Shown here one piece after another: positions 10,254 to 25,117 of a stretch of 64,000 nt of DNA. The position numbers and the translations under genes were made by a program. Within the stretch, counting starts at the first letter, position 1, and the number at the start of each line of letters is the position of its first letter. The DNA lies in assembly GCA_010909725.1 (NCBI GenBank), contig JAACMV010000008.1, forward strand, positions 434,001 through 498,000, in the 5' to 3' direction. A model generated the notes under the pieces. That model saw nothing but the letters and a program-made list of their open reading frames with translations, was not told the origin of the DNA and searched no databases. This DNA is from Picochlorum sp. 'celeri' (lineage: Eukaryota > Chlorophyta > Trebouxiophyceae).

Positions 10254-11291
10254 ATCAATCTCTTTTATAAGAAAATCCAAATGCCTCGAAATGGAACGCA
10301 ATGTCGCACGGTGCTTAGGAAGTTCAGTGTCCAAGGGTTGCAGGTATCTATCCGAACCCGTGGACAATGGAGACGTTTATTGCCGCGTTACTGTCCCAAA
10401 TTCAATTCAAGTTTTGAATATACACAAGTTTGGGGGCTTTTGTGGGTAGTTATGGGATGGGTTGCACGGATTGCATCGGGGCTCTCCGGATGGTCACAGT
10501 CGTGTCAATCGACTCTGCTCTAGGCAGAGTTGACTGCCTCATGTTGAACGGAGATATCGAGGTATCTTCCTACGGGCTGCCACGAATGTTTATTTCTCAG
10601 ATCTATAGATGGGTTCGGTGTTGTTTGAAATCGAGACATACCAGCACTGGTTCAAATTTGTAAGAAAGGTGTACCATGTTTGCTGCGGGAAAGACCAGAG
10701 TCTGAGTAGATACATCATCATTTGGTGTGGTACGTAGACCCACTTGTATGATGTGGTACTACTATTGTGGAAACATTCTCCAACTATGACGATGGTGGTT
10801 GATTCATCGATGTCCTTTTAGGATGGATACATCAAGAGCTGACTGATCTGGATGGCTGTTTCTTGTGTAGGGTAGACATCGTTGCCTAGATACAGGAATA
10901 TATCACCAACACAGCATGGATTGCATCAAACGTGCATTACAGCTTGTTCTTTGTGAAGAGGTGAGGCTGTGTGTCATACTGTCATGGAATGGCATCATGT
11001 TTGTTCTCATGCAGATTGTCACGTCTTTGCATGCAGGTCTCCCTCCACTTTTCTTCTTGTCATAGAGATACACTGGAGCATAGTTTAGAATATTTTTGGG
11101 AGGATATTGAGGAAGCCTGTTTTAATTGTGATGATGAACGTAGTAGGTCAATATCTCCCTGCACTTTTGTGTGGATACCAAAGGTGTGTATGGGTGATTC
11201 TTCTTCGCATCAATGATTCTCCTACCTATAGAAGCATGATTATCTCATATCGTATGTGTAGAGTTTTTTGGGGAGTCCTGTTACGCCAACC
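10254..11291. other. Region between ATG8 and dynein genes, possibly with 5' dynein exons
   Basis: This region of about 1 kb separates ATG8 (minus strand) from the dynein heavy chain start. It contains the divergent promoters. Some pieces look exon-like. An ATG at 10916 opens 15 codons ending at a GTGAGG donor at 10961. An open segment near 11070-11140 encodes an acidic stretch (LEHSLEYFWEDIEEA). A TAG acceptor precedes 11258. I could not join them in phase, so I leave them out of the dynein model. Confidence 0.35.
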
Positions 11292-14200
11292 ATGGCTAGA
11301 GCTTCCTGGGAGCATGTTGATGCCTCTGTGGAGCTTTTGCTGATTCAAATTCTTAGAGTCGATGCTGAAACGATAGAGGAGTATGGTGGGGATGTACATA
11401 CAATGTGTAATGTATTAAGGGATTATATTCGAATGACAACAATATCCTGCTGCGAGTCTCAGAGTTTTGTGAAGGATAGGATTCCACTGGAGCATTCTGA
11501 AGCCATATGGTTTTCAAAGAAATGTGGCAATCCTATTTTCGAGTTGATGAATAAAGTTATGAGATTTATGAAGGACGATAAAGAACATGAGATGAGCTTC
11601 GGAGCATTCCAAGGGGATGTATTGAGTTCAGTTGCATTGTGCATGATGGAGATTGACCAAATGCCTCTGTGTTCTGACAAAGCTGTACACGTGCCAATTA
11701 CAACGCTGTTTCAGAACGTTTTGGAAAGATTTATACATGTATCAGACTGTATTGACGTCTGTAGATGGACTGCTTTGATTGCAAAACAGAGAGAGTTGGA
11801 TGAAATTGATGGGTTCCATCATGGAACTTTTGAGGAAACACAAATTCAGCTTGAGGCGCTATTGGCAAAGACATCTAATCTTCTAAGTCTATTTGGAGGT
11901 TTATGTAAAGCTAGTAAGCACATCTCCACACAGAATGTTGACGAGTGGGGTGCTTCGTGGAGAAAGTGCCTGGAAGATACATCATCCATCATGACACTTT
12001 ATTCACCTTTCGCCTCGGTGGATATCCTTAGATTGGTGCTCTCATCGTTTTCTTATATGATTACCAAACCTCTTCCCCACTTATTGCCAGAGTGCGTGGA
12101 TATGATACGTCAAGGTTTGGGCATGGAGGATTATTTAGGTGAGGCAGCACACGTCATGAGACAATTACAATCCCTCCAGGTAAGCCTCCATGATCAGTGC
12201 GAGACAAATATCCGTGAAATTTAATCCCTCATTTTTTTTCATGTAGGGTACAATGCAATGCTTGTTCATTGGAGGGCAGTGCAAAGAAGAAGACGAAGAG
12301 GGCCTGCTTCAAGGGTCAATGTCAGTTCTCCATCTCATGCAATTCAGGGCACAAGCAATTCGTGAGATTCTCGGATACGAACAAAACCACGCATTCTTTG
12401 AGAACTTTAGAAAATCTGTTGATGGCATGGGAGATACTTTGGATGAATTCGGTGAGATTTTACGACAAGCAAAGAAGCACACTGGTGGTATCTTGGACAA
12501 TGACTGCACTGTGGATGTTGACATGCACTTGCAAGAGGCAATCATGCTGCTCCATAAAGTGACTCTTAAAGCGCTCAACAATATTCAAGATCACATTTTG
12601 TCTCTTTCTAGCAGGAGAAGGGCTGAATTCATTGCGTCTGGTTGCATGCTGGATGAATCAGACTTGAACATTAAGAAGCTGCTCCAGGGCATTCGTGTGG
12701 CAATATCTCGAAAGGCTGAGACTGAATTCGATATTGTGCAATCTGAGTTCGAAAAATGTCATCGGACAATCTTTCAGATCAAGGGATTGTCGAGATATAC
12801 TGGTGCTCTTACTTGGCTAGGATTCCTTCATAAGAAAGTAGCAGACCTTGATTCTTATGCATGCGTGTTGGAGAGAAAAGAAATCCACGAGAACTGTCGA
12901 CATAATATTGCTTCGCAAGTACAGGAACTGTTACAAAGGGGCCTTGAGAAGTTTCAAGATGATTTGAGTTATTTGCAGACACCAGTCCTGCCCATCCAGC
13001 AAGATTCTGTGGCAGTACAATTCCATAAAGGTTTGAGGAGTGGCCTCATCGAGCTATTTTTTCTGCACAAGATGGGTCTTTTGCAATATAATAAATGCTT
13101 GATGGATGTCTCGAAGGTCTATTATGATGCAATGGTCACATTTCATACATTGAAGTATCTTGCGTACCGATCCATGAAAATGGTTGACAACATTCATGCA
13201 TTTTTTCCTCCCATTGCAATGCACGCGAGGTCACAAATATCTGAGTTTACAAATGCTGGATTAAAGTCTGTTTCATGGATTTCTGCCTCTCTTTCGGACT
13301 TCATGCAGCGCTTTGAGTTGCAGGTAGGAGAGCTGAAATCAATCAAAGCAATTCTGCAAGAGAACCACTGGTCTCTGGCCTCACTCAGAAATGATGTAGA
13401 TCAATCGCTTCGATTCGAATATTTGATGAACCAAAATGATGGCTGCACATTGGATGGTGCGATGAAATTAGTAGTCGGCATCATGAAAGAGTCACTGTCC
13501 ACATACTACCCTGCAAGGTTAGACTGTGTCTTCATGGCCTTGGATTTGACGAAATTCATATATTTAATGCTTATCCATATCTAATGCAGTGACAACATTC
13601 TTCAATCGTGTGTGAAGAAGTTGGCTGACGTAGTCCAGAGTTGTAATAGTCAGTTTTGTGAATCAGTCATTGATGCATACCAGCAAGACTTGAGAGCGCA
13701 AGTATCACTGATTTTTCTCGAGAGCTTAGCAAAATGTATCGAAAACTACGCAAAACGTGTTTTAGAAGTTGATCAGGATAGTTTGGTGGATACTGTGACC
13801 AGAGAATGGCGCATTTTTGTGAAAACTGACAGCAGTGAGGGCAGCGGACCGGAGCAAGTCTTTCAGCTTATTGATGCAGCGATGAAGAACATGATCCGAA
13901 ACTCTATGGCGTTATTAGAACCTACAGTGAGTGATCATGAGCTGAACATTACCTGTCAAAAGTTGGAGAATAGTATAAAAGATGAAATGAATCGTGTTCA
14001 ACTGAAGTTTAGGTTGAACAGCCTCAAATCGAGGTACAGCAGCAATTTTTCTCCAGGCATTAGTCATCCCTCTATTCCCGAGTCTTCGGATGATTATAAA
14101 ACCGAAGAAAGATATGGTCCCATTGAAATAGATCACAAGACCTCTTTTGCCGCGATGGGTGAGATTTTTACTCATCCTCAAACGACCCCTTTGGCAGTAG

Positions 14201-17200
14201 ACTCTGAGATAAGCATCGCAGTGACAAAGCGGCTGCACGTGGTACAAAGTATGGCTGCTTCATCAAATCAAGCAGACATCATGGGTAAGTCTCATAAAGA
14301 GCTGCATGGCAGGAAAGGCTTGCTTGAAATGCTCTTGTCGCGTTCCAAAAGCCTATGCAACTGCCTGTCAAAGTCTGTGGAGGAATCGCTTGGCTGCCCA
14401 ATGGAGCACCTTTGTCTCCAAGAAGGTTTTCACCATCTCATCTCAGATCTCCAAGAGCAGTTGTGGATTTTAGAAGCATGGACTGATCACCTCAGACAAG
14501 AGCTCTTGGGAGTAGAAAGGTAATCCTTGTTGAGGATATGAATCCAATATCTCACTGCTCTTGGGTCTAATTCAAATGTCCAAATGATTGCAGGGCTGGG
14601 CTGGATGTTCACCGTCTTTTGTTGGAGTCAAATCTATTGATTGATAAAAGCGAAGCGATATCAAAATCAATTGTTTTGTTGCAAAGCCGTATCATCTCAT
14701 CGGAGGATGAGATTTTGAGAAAGATTGAATCTCTGCGGAGAGAGCTGCATGAGATACAACACGATGTCCGATGGGTTTTTGATGTTCACAGAATGTCAGA
14801 GGCAGAAATATTGAATATAATTGGAAATGGAGATCTGGAAGAAATTAGGATGAAGGTCGCGGAAGGGACAGAGCTCCTGGCAAACCTCAAATGTCTCTCA
14901 CACCTTTTCAGCTTTCCAGATTACAGTGCTGAACCAATAGAAAATGCCCCTGACTTGCTAAATACTTTAATTGAAATAATCAAACCAATGACCCAATGGA
15001 AACAGAAGGTGCTGGAGATTAGATCCTTGCCCTGGTGCCAGTACAAAATGAGGATTTCACGTGATTTGGAAAACATATCAAGTGCTGAACACCATGTCAA
15101 AAATCTGCTCAAGTCGGCGGGGCACTGGACTTTATACCAGGAGTGCAATTCTTTCATGCAGTCAACTAGCGCGACCCTTAATCTATTGTCGTCTATCATG
15201 TCAAATACTCTTGAGAGCCGACACTGGGCTAAGCTTGGTGGTATTCTTGATCGAGAGATTCTGAATGAGCACTCTCTCAAGGTATCGCAAATTTGGACTG
15301 AGCACGTGCTGGACAAAAGGTACGCTACCCATGTGCAATTCGGTTTCGATCCATGGCTGACTATCTGTTTGTTCACAGATCTCAAATTGAAGATTTGATC
15401 TCCCTAGTGTCAAGGGAGAGCACAATGAGGACAAAACTGGATTCAATGAAGGAGCAGTGGCAGGTAGCTGAGCTTCATCTCGTTGAATACAAAAGAAAAG
15501 GATTCATATACCTTCATGTGCGTATTTATTAATTTATGCCCTCTTTTCCTCCTGTGTTGTCCAAGAATCACCATTGGTGAGTGGGATATGCAGCCTTCTG
15601 GGACCTCTGACATGATGGAGAAATTGGAAGACTCCATCATGACCTTGTCGAACATGTACACAAATCGTGCATCCCTTCAGTTTCGGGATGAAATCAAGTC
15701 TTTTAATAAATTGCTTTCAAATATTGAAGAAAGCATGCAGCTGTGGCTCTCTACGCAGTCAGTTTGGGCGTACATGGAGGCTGTCTTTGAAGAGGGAGAT
15801 ATTGCTTGCCAGCTTCCCCACGAAGCTGCTAGATTTTCCAGAATCAACTCAGCATATCTTGAATTGATTCTTAATTCCTCGAATGATCTGTTGATCATGC
15901 ATTTGTTTGAGGGAGATGGGATCAGGGAGCAATTAGTAACCCTGCTAAGCGAACTGGAAGTCTGCCAGAATAGTCTATCGGCCTACCTCGGTATGTCCTC
16001 TAATTCTTTTGAAATATATAGTCTTTTTAAGCTCACTAACAAATATTTGCTTGCAGAAACAAAGAGAAAAGCTTTTCCGAGGTTTTATTTTGTGTCTGAC
16101 TCAACATTGTTGGAAATTTTGTCCAAAGGATCCGATCCAAGAGAAGTTCAAAAGCATTTCCAGTCTGGCATATTTGAAGGAGTTGACCGTGTCAAATTTG
16201 AATCTGATAATAGCAATATCATAACACATCTAGTAAGCAAAGAAGGTGAAGAAGTCAAGCTGACAAGAAATGTTAATGTCGGTGGCCCTGCAGAGGAGTG
16301 GCTGACTGATTTGGTCGATGCCATGAAAGAGACCCTGCGATATGAGGCAAGAAGGGCAGCCAAAGAAGTCAGCAAGCAACCTATTCAGGAGTTTTTGTTC
16401 AATAGACCTGCTCAAATGGCCCTTCTTGGTCTGCAAGTCAAATGGACAGCCGATGTTCAACAGGCATTGATCCAGGCTTCGATGGGTAGGAAGGGAACCT
16501 TGAAGAGGCTTCTCACGACGTATGAATCCATTCTATCAGATCTTGTCAACCTCACCATGTCCGAAGAACTATCTAAAAGGGATCGGACGTCTCTCGAGAC
16601 ATGTATCACTGTTTTCATTCATCAGAAAGACACGATTGAAGAATTGCACAATAAGAGGGTAACTGATCCCAAATCGTTTGATTGGTTGAAACATGGAAGA
16701 TTTAGGTGGAGAGAAGATAAAAATACCCTAATTGTGCATATTTGTGATAATGAATTTGAATATGGATATGAATACTTGGGGGTCAAAGAGAGACTGGTGA
16801 TGACGCCCCTGACAGATGTTTGCTACGTGGCTTTGACCCAGGCCATCGGCTTGAACTTTGGTGGGGCCCCTGCTGGACCAGCTGGCACGGGAAAGACAGA
16901 GACCACGAAAGACCTTGGTGCAACTCTAGGCCGATACGTTGTAGTTTTCAATTGCAGCGACCAGATGGATCATCACATGATGGGCCGAATTTTCAAGGGA
17001 TTGGCTCAAGCAGGATTCTGGGGATGCTTCGATGAATTCAACAGAATTAATTTAGATGTCTTGTCAGTCTGTGCGCAACAACTGAATTGCGTCATGACAG
17101 CCTTAAGGGAGAGGAAACGCACATTCACTTTTACTGATGGAGACACTGTTCCACTAAACCCCGATGTAGGTTATTTCATTACCATGAATCCCGGCTATGC

Positions 17201-20200
17201 AGGAAGGCAGGAACTTCCCGAAAACTTGAAGGCATTGTTCAGAGGAGTTACGATGATGGCCCCAGACCGCCGAACAATTATGAAAGTGAAGCTAGCCGCT
17301 GCAGGTTTCCAAGAAAGCAATACTATATCTACAAAATTCGATATGCTATATAAATTGTGCGAGCAGCAGCTGACGAAACAGCCACACTACGACTTTGGGT
17401 TGCGAAATATTCTTAGTGTTCTGCGATCAGCCGGCTCTGCGAAGAGGGCAAATCCACATATGTACGTGATCAAGACTGTTGTGTTCTGCATTTTTTTTCA
17501 ACTTATATACTTCGGATCACAAACTGCAGGACTGAAACAACATTAATCATGAAGACTTTACATGACATGAACGTCAGCAAATTCGTTCCCGAGGACGTTG
17601 AAACATTCTCTGGACTCCTTCATGATGTTTTCCCTGCGAACGAAGCAAATGCCCATTCTGCTACACTATTTTTAGAAACTCTACAACGTGTATGCAGAGA
17701 AGAAGGCAAAATATCCCATGCCAGCTGGATTGACAAATGTGTCCAGCTGTACGAAACTTCTCTTGTGAGGCATGGAATCATGGTCGTTGGGCCCCCGCGC
17801 ACTGGTAAGTCTTCAGCGATTGATATGGTCGCTAAGACTTTGACAGCATTGGGGTCAAAAACAAGCATTTGGAGGATGAATCCCAAAGCAATTACCTCTC
17901 CACAGATGTTTGGGAAGTTAGACGAAAGCACGGGCGACTGGACTGATGGTATTTTTTCTGCTCTCTGGAAGAAGGCATCGAGCGCATCACATTCGGTTTG
18001 GATTGTCCTAGATGGGCCAATTGATGCAGTCTGGATAGAGAATCTCAATACCGTCTTGGATGACAACAAACTCTTGACTTTGGCCAACGGCGATCGTATT
18101 CGCATGTTGCCTTCCATGAGGCTTATTTTTGAAGTAGAAAATCTGAGAAATGCTTCTCCCGCAACAGTTTCGCGTGCTGGGGTAATATACATGTCTCCAA
18201 CAGTGCTTGGATGGGCGCCAATACTCCAGTCATACGTTCATAATTCTGAGCTTCCACTCGGCAAAGCAAAGTCATTGATTGATAAAGTTATCGATTCAGC
18301 AATCAGACATTTTCAAAGATGCAATGTAAAATCTGATGTGGGGTTGGCTAGGCTGGTAGAGGCTTTCGTAACCTATCTTAGGGGCTATTCTGCCTCGAGC
18401 ACAAAGTTTCAGGAAACAGTGCGACTGTGTGAACAAGAGGAGCTTGGGCAAACTTTGGTCGAAAATGTTATTTTATTCTGCGCTATATGGGGCATTGGGG
18501 GGATTCTCGACGGCGAGAGCAGGATTGTATTCTCTCAGAGTCTGAAATCCGAATGGGACCATCTCAAGTTTCTGCCTCAGGGAGAGCCAATACACGACTA
18601 CTATTACTGTTTGGAGTCCGAGTGCTGGATAAAGTGGCAAGACCAGGTAGATAAACTTGATTTCTTCGCGTTACCTCGATCCAATGACGACAAAATTGAT
18701 ATTTTGAAAGTCACTGTCCCGACAGCACAAGGTCTTAGATGCAAGTTGCTGTTTGACTTGATAGTCTCTGCTGGACGAACTCCACATGTGCGTACATTTG
18801 TTGACTCTAGATTATTAGCAAATTTGTTTGATGATAAAGAAATTCATATTGTGGTGCAGATAATGGGGCCTCGTTCTTGCGGCAAGACAACAGCGATTCA
18901 ACAGTACTGTAAGATAGATGGATGCCACAATACTCCCGCGACCTTTGTGACGTTCTCTGCGCTGACTTCGCCGCAGATTTGTCAAAACGCTCTTGAAAGT
19001 TATTTAGAGAGGCGCCAGGGAAGAACATATGGGCCGATCGGAGGGAAACCTTCCATCTTTGTCTTGGATGACATCTCCATGCCAGACACCAATGAGTGGG
19101 GCGATCAACCTACAAATGAACTTGTGCGGCAATTATTTGAGCTGGGAGGATTTTATAGACTTGAGAAACCCATAGGAGAGTTTAAGATAGTGACAGATGT
19201 GACCTACATCACCTCGAGTTCTGTTGAAGGGGGACTAGAGCTTCCAAACAGGCTTTCAGGCAAATTGTGCTCAATCTACCTCAGCAAGCCAACTCGAGAG
19301 GAATTGATAGCTATGTTGCATTCTCTTGTCGACGTCGCCGTGATGACGGATAAATGGGATCGCTCAACTGAACTTTTGATGAAGAGCCTGGTTGACAAAA
19401 CAGTGTCATTGTGTCATGAAACTACATCCAAACTGAAAAAGTCGTCTGAGAAATTCCACTACACTTTTGGAATGCACGAGGCATGCACAATAATTAGGCA
19501 TGTGCTCTTTTGGGCAATTGGGCGAGAGAAGTTGAATGACCTGGTGGCCTTGTGGAATCATGAATGTCGCAGAGAATTGATGGACAAACTCATGTGTAAA
19601 GAGCACTGGACTATACTGAGTCCAATCCTGCAACGAGTAACTAGCGAGGTATGTTTTGAACTGTAATAAGGTGCGATTGCAACGAATTTGTATTACAGAG
19701 TTTGATCAACTTGTTGCTGTAGTTAAACTGCCCCCAATGTCACAATTCGTTATTTTCGAATCTGCTCTCTAACGAGGACCTATGCCAGCAACAGTACATG
19801 GAAATACCTGGAGGAATAGCAGGGGCAAGGAAAAATATGGAGAAAGTTCTTGCGAAGAGGACGAGAAATGGTCCTTCGCTCGTTCTATTCGATGACGCGG
19901 TCGAGCATGTCGTCAAGATTTCTCGTGTGTTATCGCTCGAAAAGCGATCGACGATGCTTGTTGGCGTGGGAGGGAGTGGCCGAAAAAGCCTCACTGCTAT
20001 CGCAGCTGAAATAGCGGACTGCAAATGCTGTTTTCCCTCGAAAGGGCATGAGAAGTCCTTGACAAAATTCTTGGAGGATCTCAGGACAGTATTCAGAGAC
20101 AGCGGAATCAAAGGCCAAAATATAGCTTTCGTTCTATGTGATACAGACATCAAGAACGAAAATTTTTTGGATTATATTAATCAGCAGCTTGTCACGGGTA

Positions 20201-23200
20201 GAATTGCAGGCTTGTTTGAAAAAGAGGATGCAGATATAATAGTGTCAGACCTTAGGTCAGCTTTCAAAGAAACCATGCCATCTGAACAGGACACACCTGA
20301 GCGGATTCTATCATTCTTTTGGGAGCGGGTTACACGGAATCTACACTTTGTATTCTGCTTCTCCCCAACCGGCGACCAGCTATTAAAGTGGACAAAAAAG
20401 TTCCCTGGCCTCCTTTCTGGCTGTACAGTGAATTGGTTTCATTCTTGGCCCATACAAGCTCTGGAATCCGTCTCCAATAAACTCCTATCGTTGAGAAATG
20501 AATATTGTGATGCTATAGAGATATCTTCTGTCGACATTTCTGTACTGGTTAGTAAAATCCATTTTCTAATGTCTGACTTGTCTGAGACATACCGTACAGA
20601 GACTGGGCGCGTCGTCCATATCACTCCCAAATCATATCTCTCGTTCATTGAGTCTGTGAATGATCTCTTTCACAAAAAATATAAAGTTCTGAAAGATTCA
20701 TACGGTGCTTTATGTTTAGGCCTCGAGAAGATGAACTCCGCAAAGGAGCAGGTAGACAAAATGAAAGATGAATTAAAAGTGAAGCAGGCCAATATAGCCG
20801 AATCGCAGAAGCAGATGACAGCATTGATCAGCGAAATCGATAGCAGCACTAAAGATGCTACAAAAGAAAGAGAAAAAGTCCAAAACATCGTATCCAGTGT
20901 TACCAAGCAGGCTGAGGAGATCTATGAGACCAAGATGGAGGCTGAAAAAGACTTGGAAGCCGCTAAGCCAGCTCTAGATGCTGCATTACAAGCCCTGAAC
21001 TCAATCACTCCTAAGGACATGAATGCACTGAAAGCTTTGAGGAAGCCACCTGACGTTATCAAAAGGGTCATGGACTGTGTTCTGCTCTTTAGGCATTTGC
21101 CCATTTCGCGCCCAAGCTGGCATGAGGTTAAAAACGTCATGGTGCTTGAAGCAACCTATGAGGAGTCTCTGAAAATGATGAGCGACATGGGCTTCTTACA
21201 AACCCTTCTCAGTTTTCCAAAAGATGAAATGAATGATGAGACTGTGGAGCTTCTGCAGCCATATTTCAGGTCTCCTGATTTCAATTATTCCTCAGCGAAG
21301 AAGGCCAGTGGTAACGTCGCCGGCCTCTGCAATTGGGCAGAGTCGATGTGCAAGTACCATATTGTAGCTAGGGAAGTGGAGCCGAAAATTATAAGGCTGA
21401 AAGAATCTCAGAAAGAATTGAACTTTGCCAAGAAGGAAGAGGAGCGGGCAACTGCGGATTTAAAAATTGTCGAATCGGCATTGAATTCTCTCCAACAGAA
21501 GTTCCAAGATGCTCAACGGAAGATGAACGATTTGAAAGAAGATGCCGAGAAGACAACAATGAAGATGACTAACGCGATGACTCTGATAGAATCCTTGGGG
21601 AGTGAGGAAACAAGATGGCGCATTTTGCATAAGGAAAAGCAGGTGCAAATGCAATACCTGCTCGGCGACTGCCTTCTCGCTTGTTCATTCACCTCGTATC
21701 TAGCACCAATAGGAGTTTCACATAGAAATACTTTCGTGCAAAGGGTGAAGGAACTCTGCGAAGGGATGGGGGCTGAGTCAGATCCTGACTTTTGCCCGGT
21801 TGACTTTCTGAACGAGTCTGGTTGGGTACTCGAGTGGATTGAAGAGGGTCTCCCATCTGACGATTTCTCCATACAGAACGGAACTCTTTTCACTTTAAGC
21901 CATAGAGTACCGTACATTATCGACCCGCAAGGTCAGGCGCTACGTTGGCTGCAGCGAAAGTACAAAAATGCTGTCTGTATCCCACTATCAAGCAGCGCCT
22001 TTCCCAAGAGCTTAGAGGATTGCATAACCCAGGGGAGGCCATTAGTTATTCAAAATGTCGATAGCCACTTTGGATCGTCCCTTGACGACGTGCTGGAGCC
22101 CTCATCAAATGGATATGTAAGATTGGCCGACAAAGAAGTTCAAGTGACTGAAGGCTTTCGAGTAATCCTGATAACCAGTCTCCCCAACCCAACCATATAT
22201 CCTGAAATTTTTGCCAAATGCACAGTAATTAATTTTACTGTCAGTTTTAATGGTCTAGAAGATCAATTTTTGGGTTTCCTCATATCTAGAGATGAGGCAT
22301 CCTTGGAAAACAAAAGGCAAAACTTGGACGAGGATGTGCGTAAATGCAAGTCGAAAATGCAGCAGCTCGAGTCAGAACTCCTCAGCCGATTATCTTCATA
22401 TCAGGGAGATATTTTAGAGGACTCTGATTTGATTGGTGTGCTTAGAGACACAAAGGAGACAACAAACCGTGTCTCTGTTAGACTGGAGGAGGCCTCTCGA
22501 ACGAAGGCACAGATTAGTGAAACATGTGACATGTACAAACCCTGTGCAAAAAGAGCGACACTTTTATACTTCACTTTGTGTGACTTTTCGGTTCTCAATC
22601 ATATGTACAACACATCCCTCGAGCAATTCAAAGTATGGCTCGACGAGGCCATCAAATCTGCACCTGCATCTAATGAAACAGAGCTTAGAGTTCAAAGTGT
22701 CACAGATGAGCTCACTCGAATAATCTATGAAAAGGTTCAGTATGGAATTTTTGAACATGATAAGGATCCCTTCAGATTTTTGATGGCTACTAGAGTTTGT
22801 GAGAGTGAGAATCGGATGGAAGAGACAGCGCTTCAATTGAACTCGCTTCTTTCCATGGGGAAAGCCACAGCATCCAGTAAACGAAAGCCAAAGGAATGGT
22901 TATCAAACGCTCAATGGAGAAATGCTGTACATCTCCAGCGGACTTTACCTGCAATATTTGGAGACTTAGCAGCATGTTTACAGACAAATGATGCGAAGTG
23001 GAAGGCTTGGCTTAACTCGGACGCCCCTGAGAAGAGTCCTAGCCCATTTGCTGCCAAAAGGAAACTTGATGATATGTCGCAAATGTGCATGACGAGAGCT
23101 TTCCGACCCGATAGGGCGGGTAAAATGGTATCTATTTTTGTTGAAAATGTATTAGGCGAACATTTCTTATCATCTAGATCAGCCGACTTGCATGTCGTAG

Positions 23201-25084
23201 CCTCTACAACGGCGTGGAACTGTCCTATAATTTGTGTCATCTCTCCAGGGGTGGATCCTACTTCAAAAATAAATGAAATCTCAAGAAAACTGAAGACTCT
23301 GTGCCATAACGTTTCCATGGGCCAGGGTCAGGAGCCAATTGCCAGGGAATGCATTAAAATCGCGAAGCAAAGGGGCGAATGGGTCTGCATCCAAAATGCT
23401 CATTTAGCAGAATCGTATCTGAAAGAACTAGAGGAGGAATTGTATTCCCTCAAACATGCGGACCCTAATTTTCGTTTGTGGATCACAGCCGAGCCTTCAA
23501 CGTCATTTCCTATCGGTCTTTTGCACATGGGACTTCGGATCACATGTGAACCTCCTTCGGGTTTGCGCGATGGCCTGACTTCTCTTCTCAGTGGCCTAGA
23601 CGCCGACATATTGGATGAGGTCAAAATGCCGCAGTGGAGGTGCTTACTTGTTTCTCTCAATATAATGCATGTGGTCGCTCAGGAAAGGAAAAAGTTTGGC
23701 CCTTTTGGATGGAACGTGCCTTACGAATTCAGCCATGCAGATTTGGTGTCGAGCATGAATGTTATCGCCAACCATTTGCAAGAATTGAGGGGCAAAAGAT
23801 CGGCTAGCATTAACTGGGATTCTTTACACTATTTGATTGGGATCATTCAATATGGTGGGCGTATCATTGATGAAAGGGATCAGAAACTGATGCTGAGCTA
23901 TTGCAAAAGATTCATTTCAGATGAAGTCCTGTCCGGGTCCATCATGCTTCTCAATGCAAAGAGATTCCCCAAGTTAGCGCCCACATATCGCTTTGATGGT
24001 GCGTTTCACTATTTGAATAGTCTCAAATATAGTTGTTGATTTCATTGGAGTTTGTGCAACTGCAGTGTCTGAGGATTCAACCTTGGAAAAGCTCATCGAA
24101 GCTGCTAGACAGATTCCACCCTATGATATTCCGCAGATATTCGGCCTGGACATGTCGGCAGAAGTGCGTTCGAAAGTTTTGAAGGCTACTTCTATGTTTC
24201 ATTCAATAAATCTAGCAGCTAATCCACCAGCCGTTGCGTCAAAGACGTCGAGCGACGATACTTCTCTCATAGAAACCATTTCCAGTATCATGCTCAAGAT
24301 ACAACCCACTTCTCCTGATATATTGAACACTAGTGAGAATACATGCAAGCTTTCAGCTCCTTTGAAAACATTTTTCAAAATTGAAATCATGTTCCTCAAT
24401 TCCGTGTGGGAGCGGACAACCCGAGATCTCCATCGCCTCCAAAGTATCATTGAAGGCAGTACTACCGCCTCTACTGACGATGTTGCGCTCCTTGAGAGGA
24501 TCAAAATGAAGGAAGCAAATACGGCATGGTCACCTGAGTATTGGTGGCGATGCGATTCTCTAGACGCCTGGGTACAAAGTTACACCCTGTGCAGAGAACA
24601 CATCTGCTCTCTAGATCAGAAATGCAAGGGCAGATGCATTTGGTTACCAGGTCTGTGCAATCCAAACGCACTATTGAATGCAATACTGCAAGAGGAGGCA
24701 CGGTCGTCGAAAGGGAAAGGTACCACAATTGATACTCTCCAGATATCATATACAATCACAAAGTATTCTGATCCCAAATCAATACGAGACGCCCCCAAAG
24801 AGGGCATATACATTTACGGCTGTGTCTTGGAGGGAGCCTCTTGGGACAGTCAGTCATCAAAATTGGTCCACAAGGAAGATTCGGTGCCTCAAACCTTTCC
24901 TGTGATACATGTCACAGCTATACCACGAACATCAGCAGTCAGCAAGAGAAAAGTACTCCTGGCACCGCTGTATACTACGGAGAGAAGGACAGCCAAGGCT
25001 TTTGTTGATTACATTCCCCTGCCCATCGATGGCAGTGAGCTGGAGTGGGCTCAAGGGGGAGTCGCTCTCATATGCAATGAATAG
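11292..25084 (+). CDS. Axonemal outer-arm dynein heavy chain, gamma (DNAH5/DNAH8) class
   Basis: Ten exons join in phase: 11292-12179, 12247-13517, 13590-14519, 14594-15319, 15379-15517, 15594-15990, 16057-17461, 17530-19648, 19723-23998 and 24066-25084. Introns are 59-76 bp. The product is about 4,389 residues. The tail fills the first 1,300 or so residues and the linker follows. AAA1 has GPAGTGKTETTKD near 1,723, AAA2 GPPRTGKS near 2,005, AAA3 GPRSCGKT near 2,363 and AAA4 GVGGSGRKS near 2,706. Coiled-coil stalk arms around the microtubule-binding tip lie near 2,950-3,240. The segment YVVVFNCSDQMD, then GYAGRQELPENLK and NILSVLRSAGSAKRANP, matches the DNAH5/8 and Chlamydomonas gamma class best. 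This motor drives ciliary beating in the outer dynein arm. The junction at 15593/15594 was set by alignment to the family's linker. The first exon may be incomplete. Confidence 0.9.
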
Positions 25085-25117
25085 ATTCCTTTATTTTACA
25101 CTGTGATACAAATATAT

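Noticed and set aside
11268..25084. Dynein as a broken pseudogene in several frames
   Set aside because: Each break coincides with a 59-76 bp GT..AG intron that restores the reading phase, so the gene is intact and spliced.
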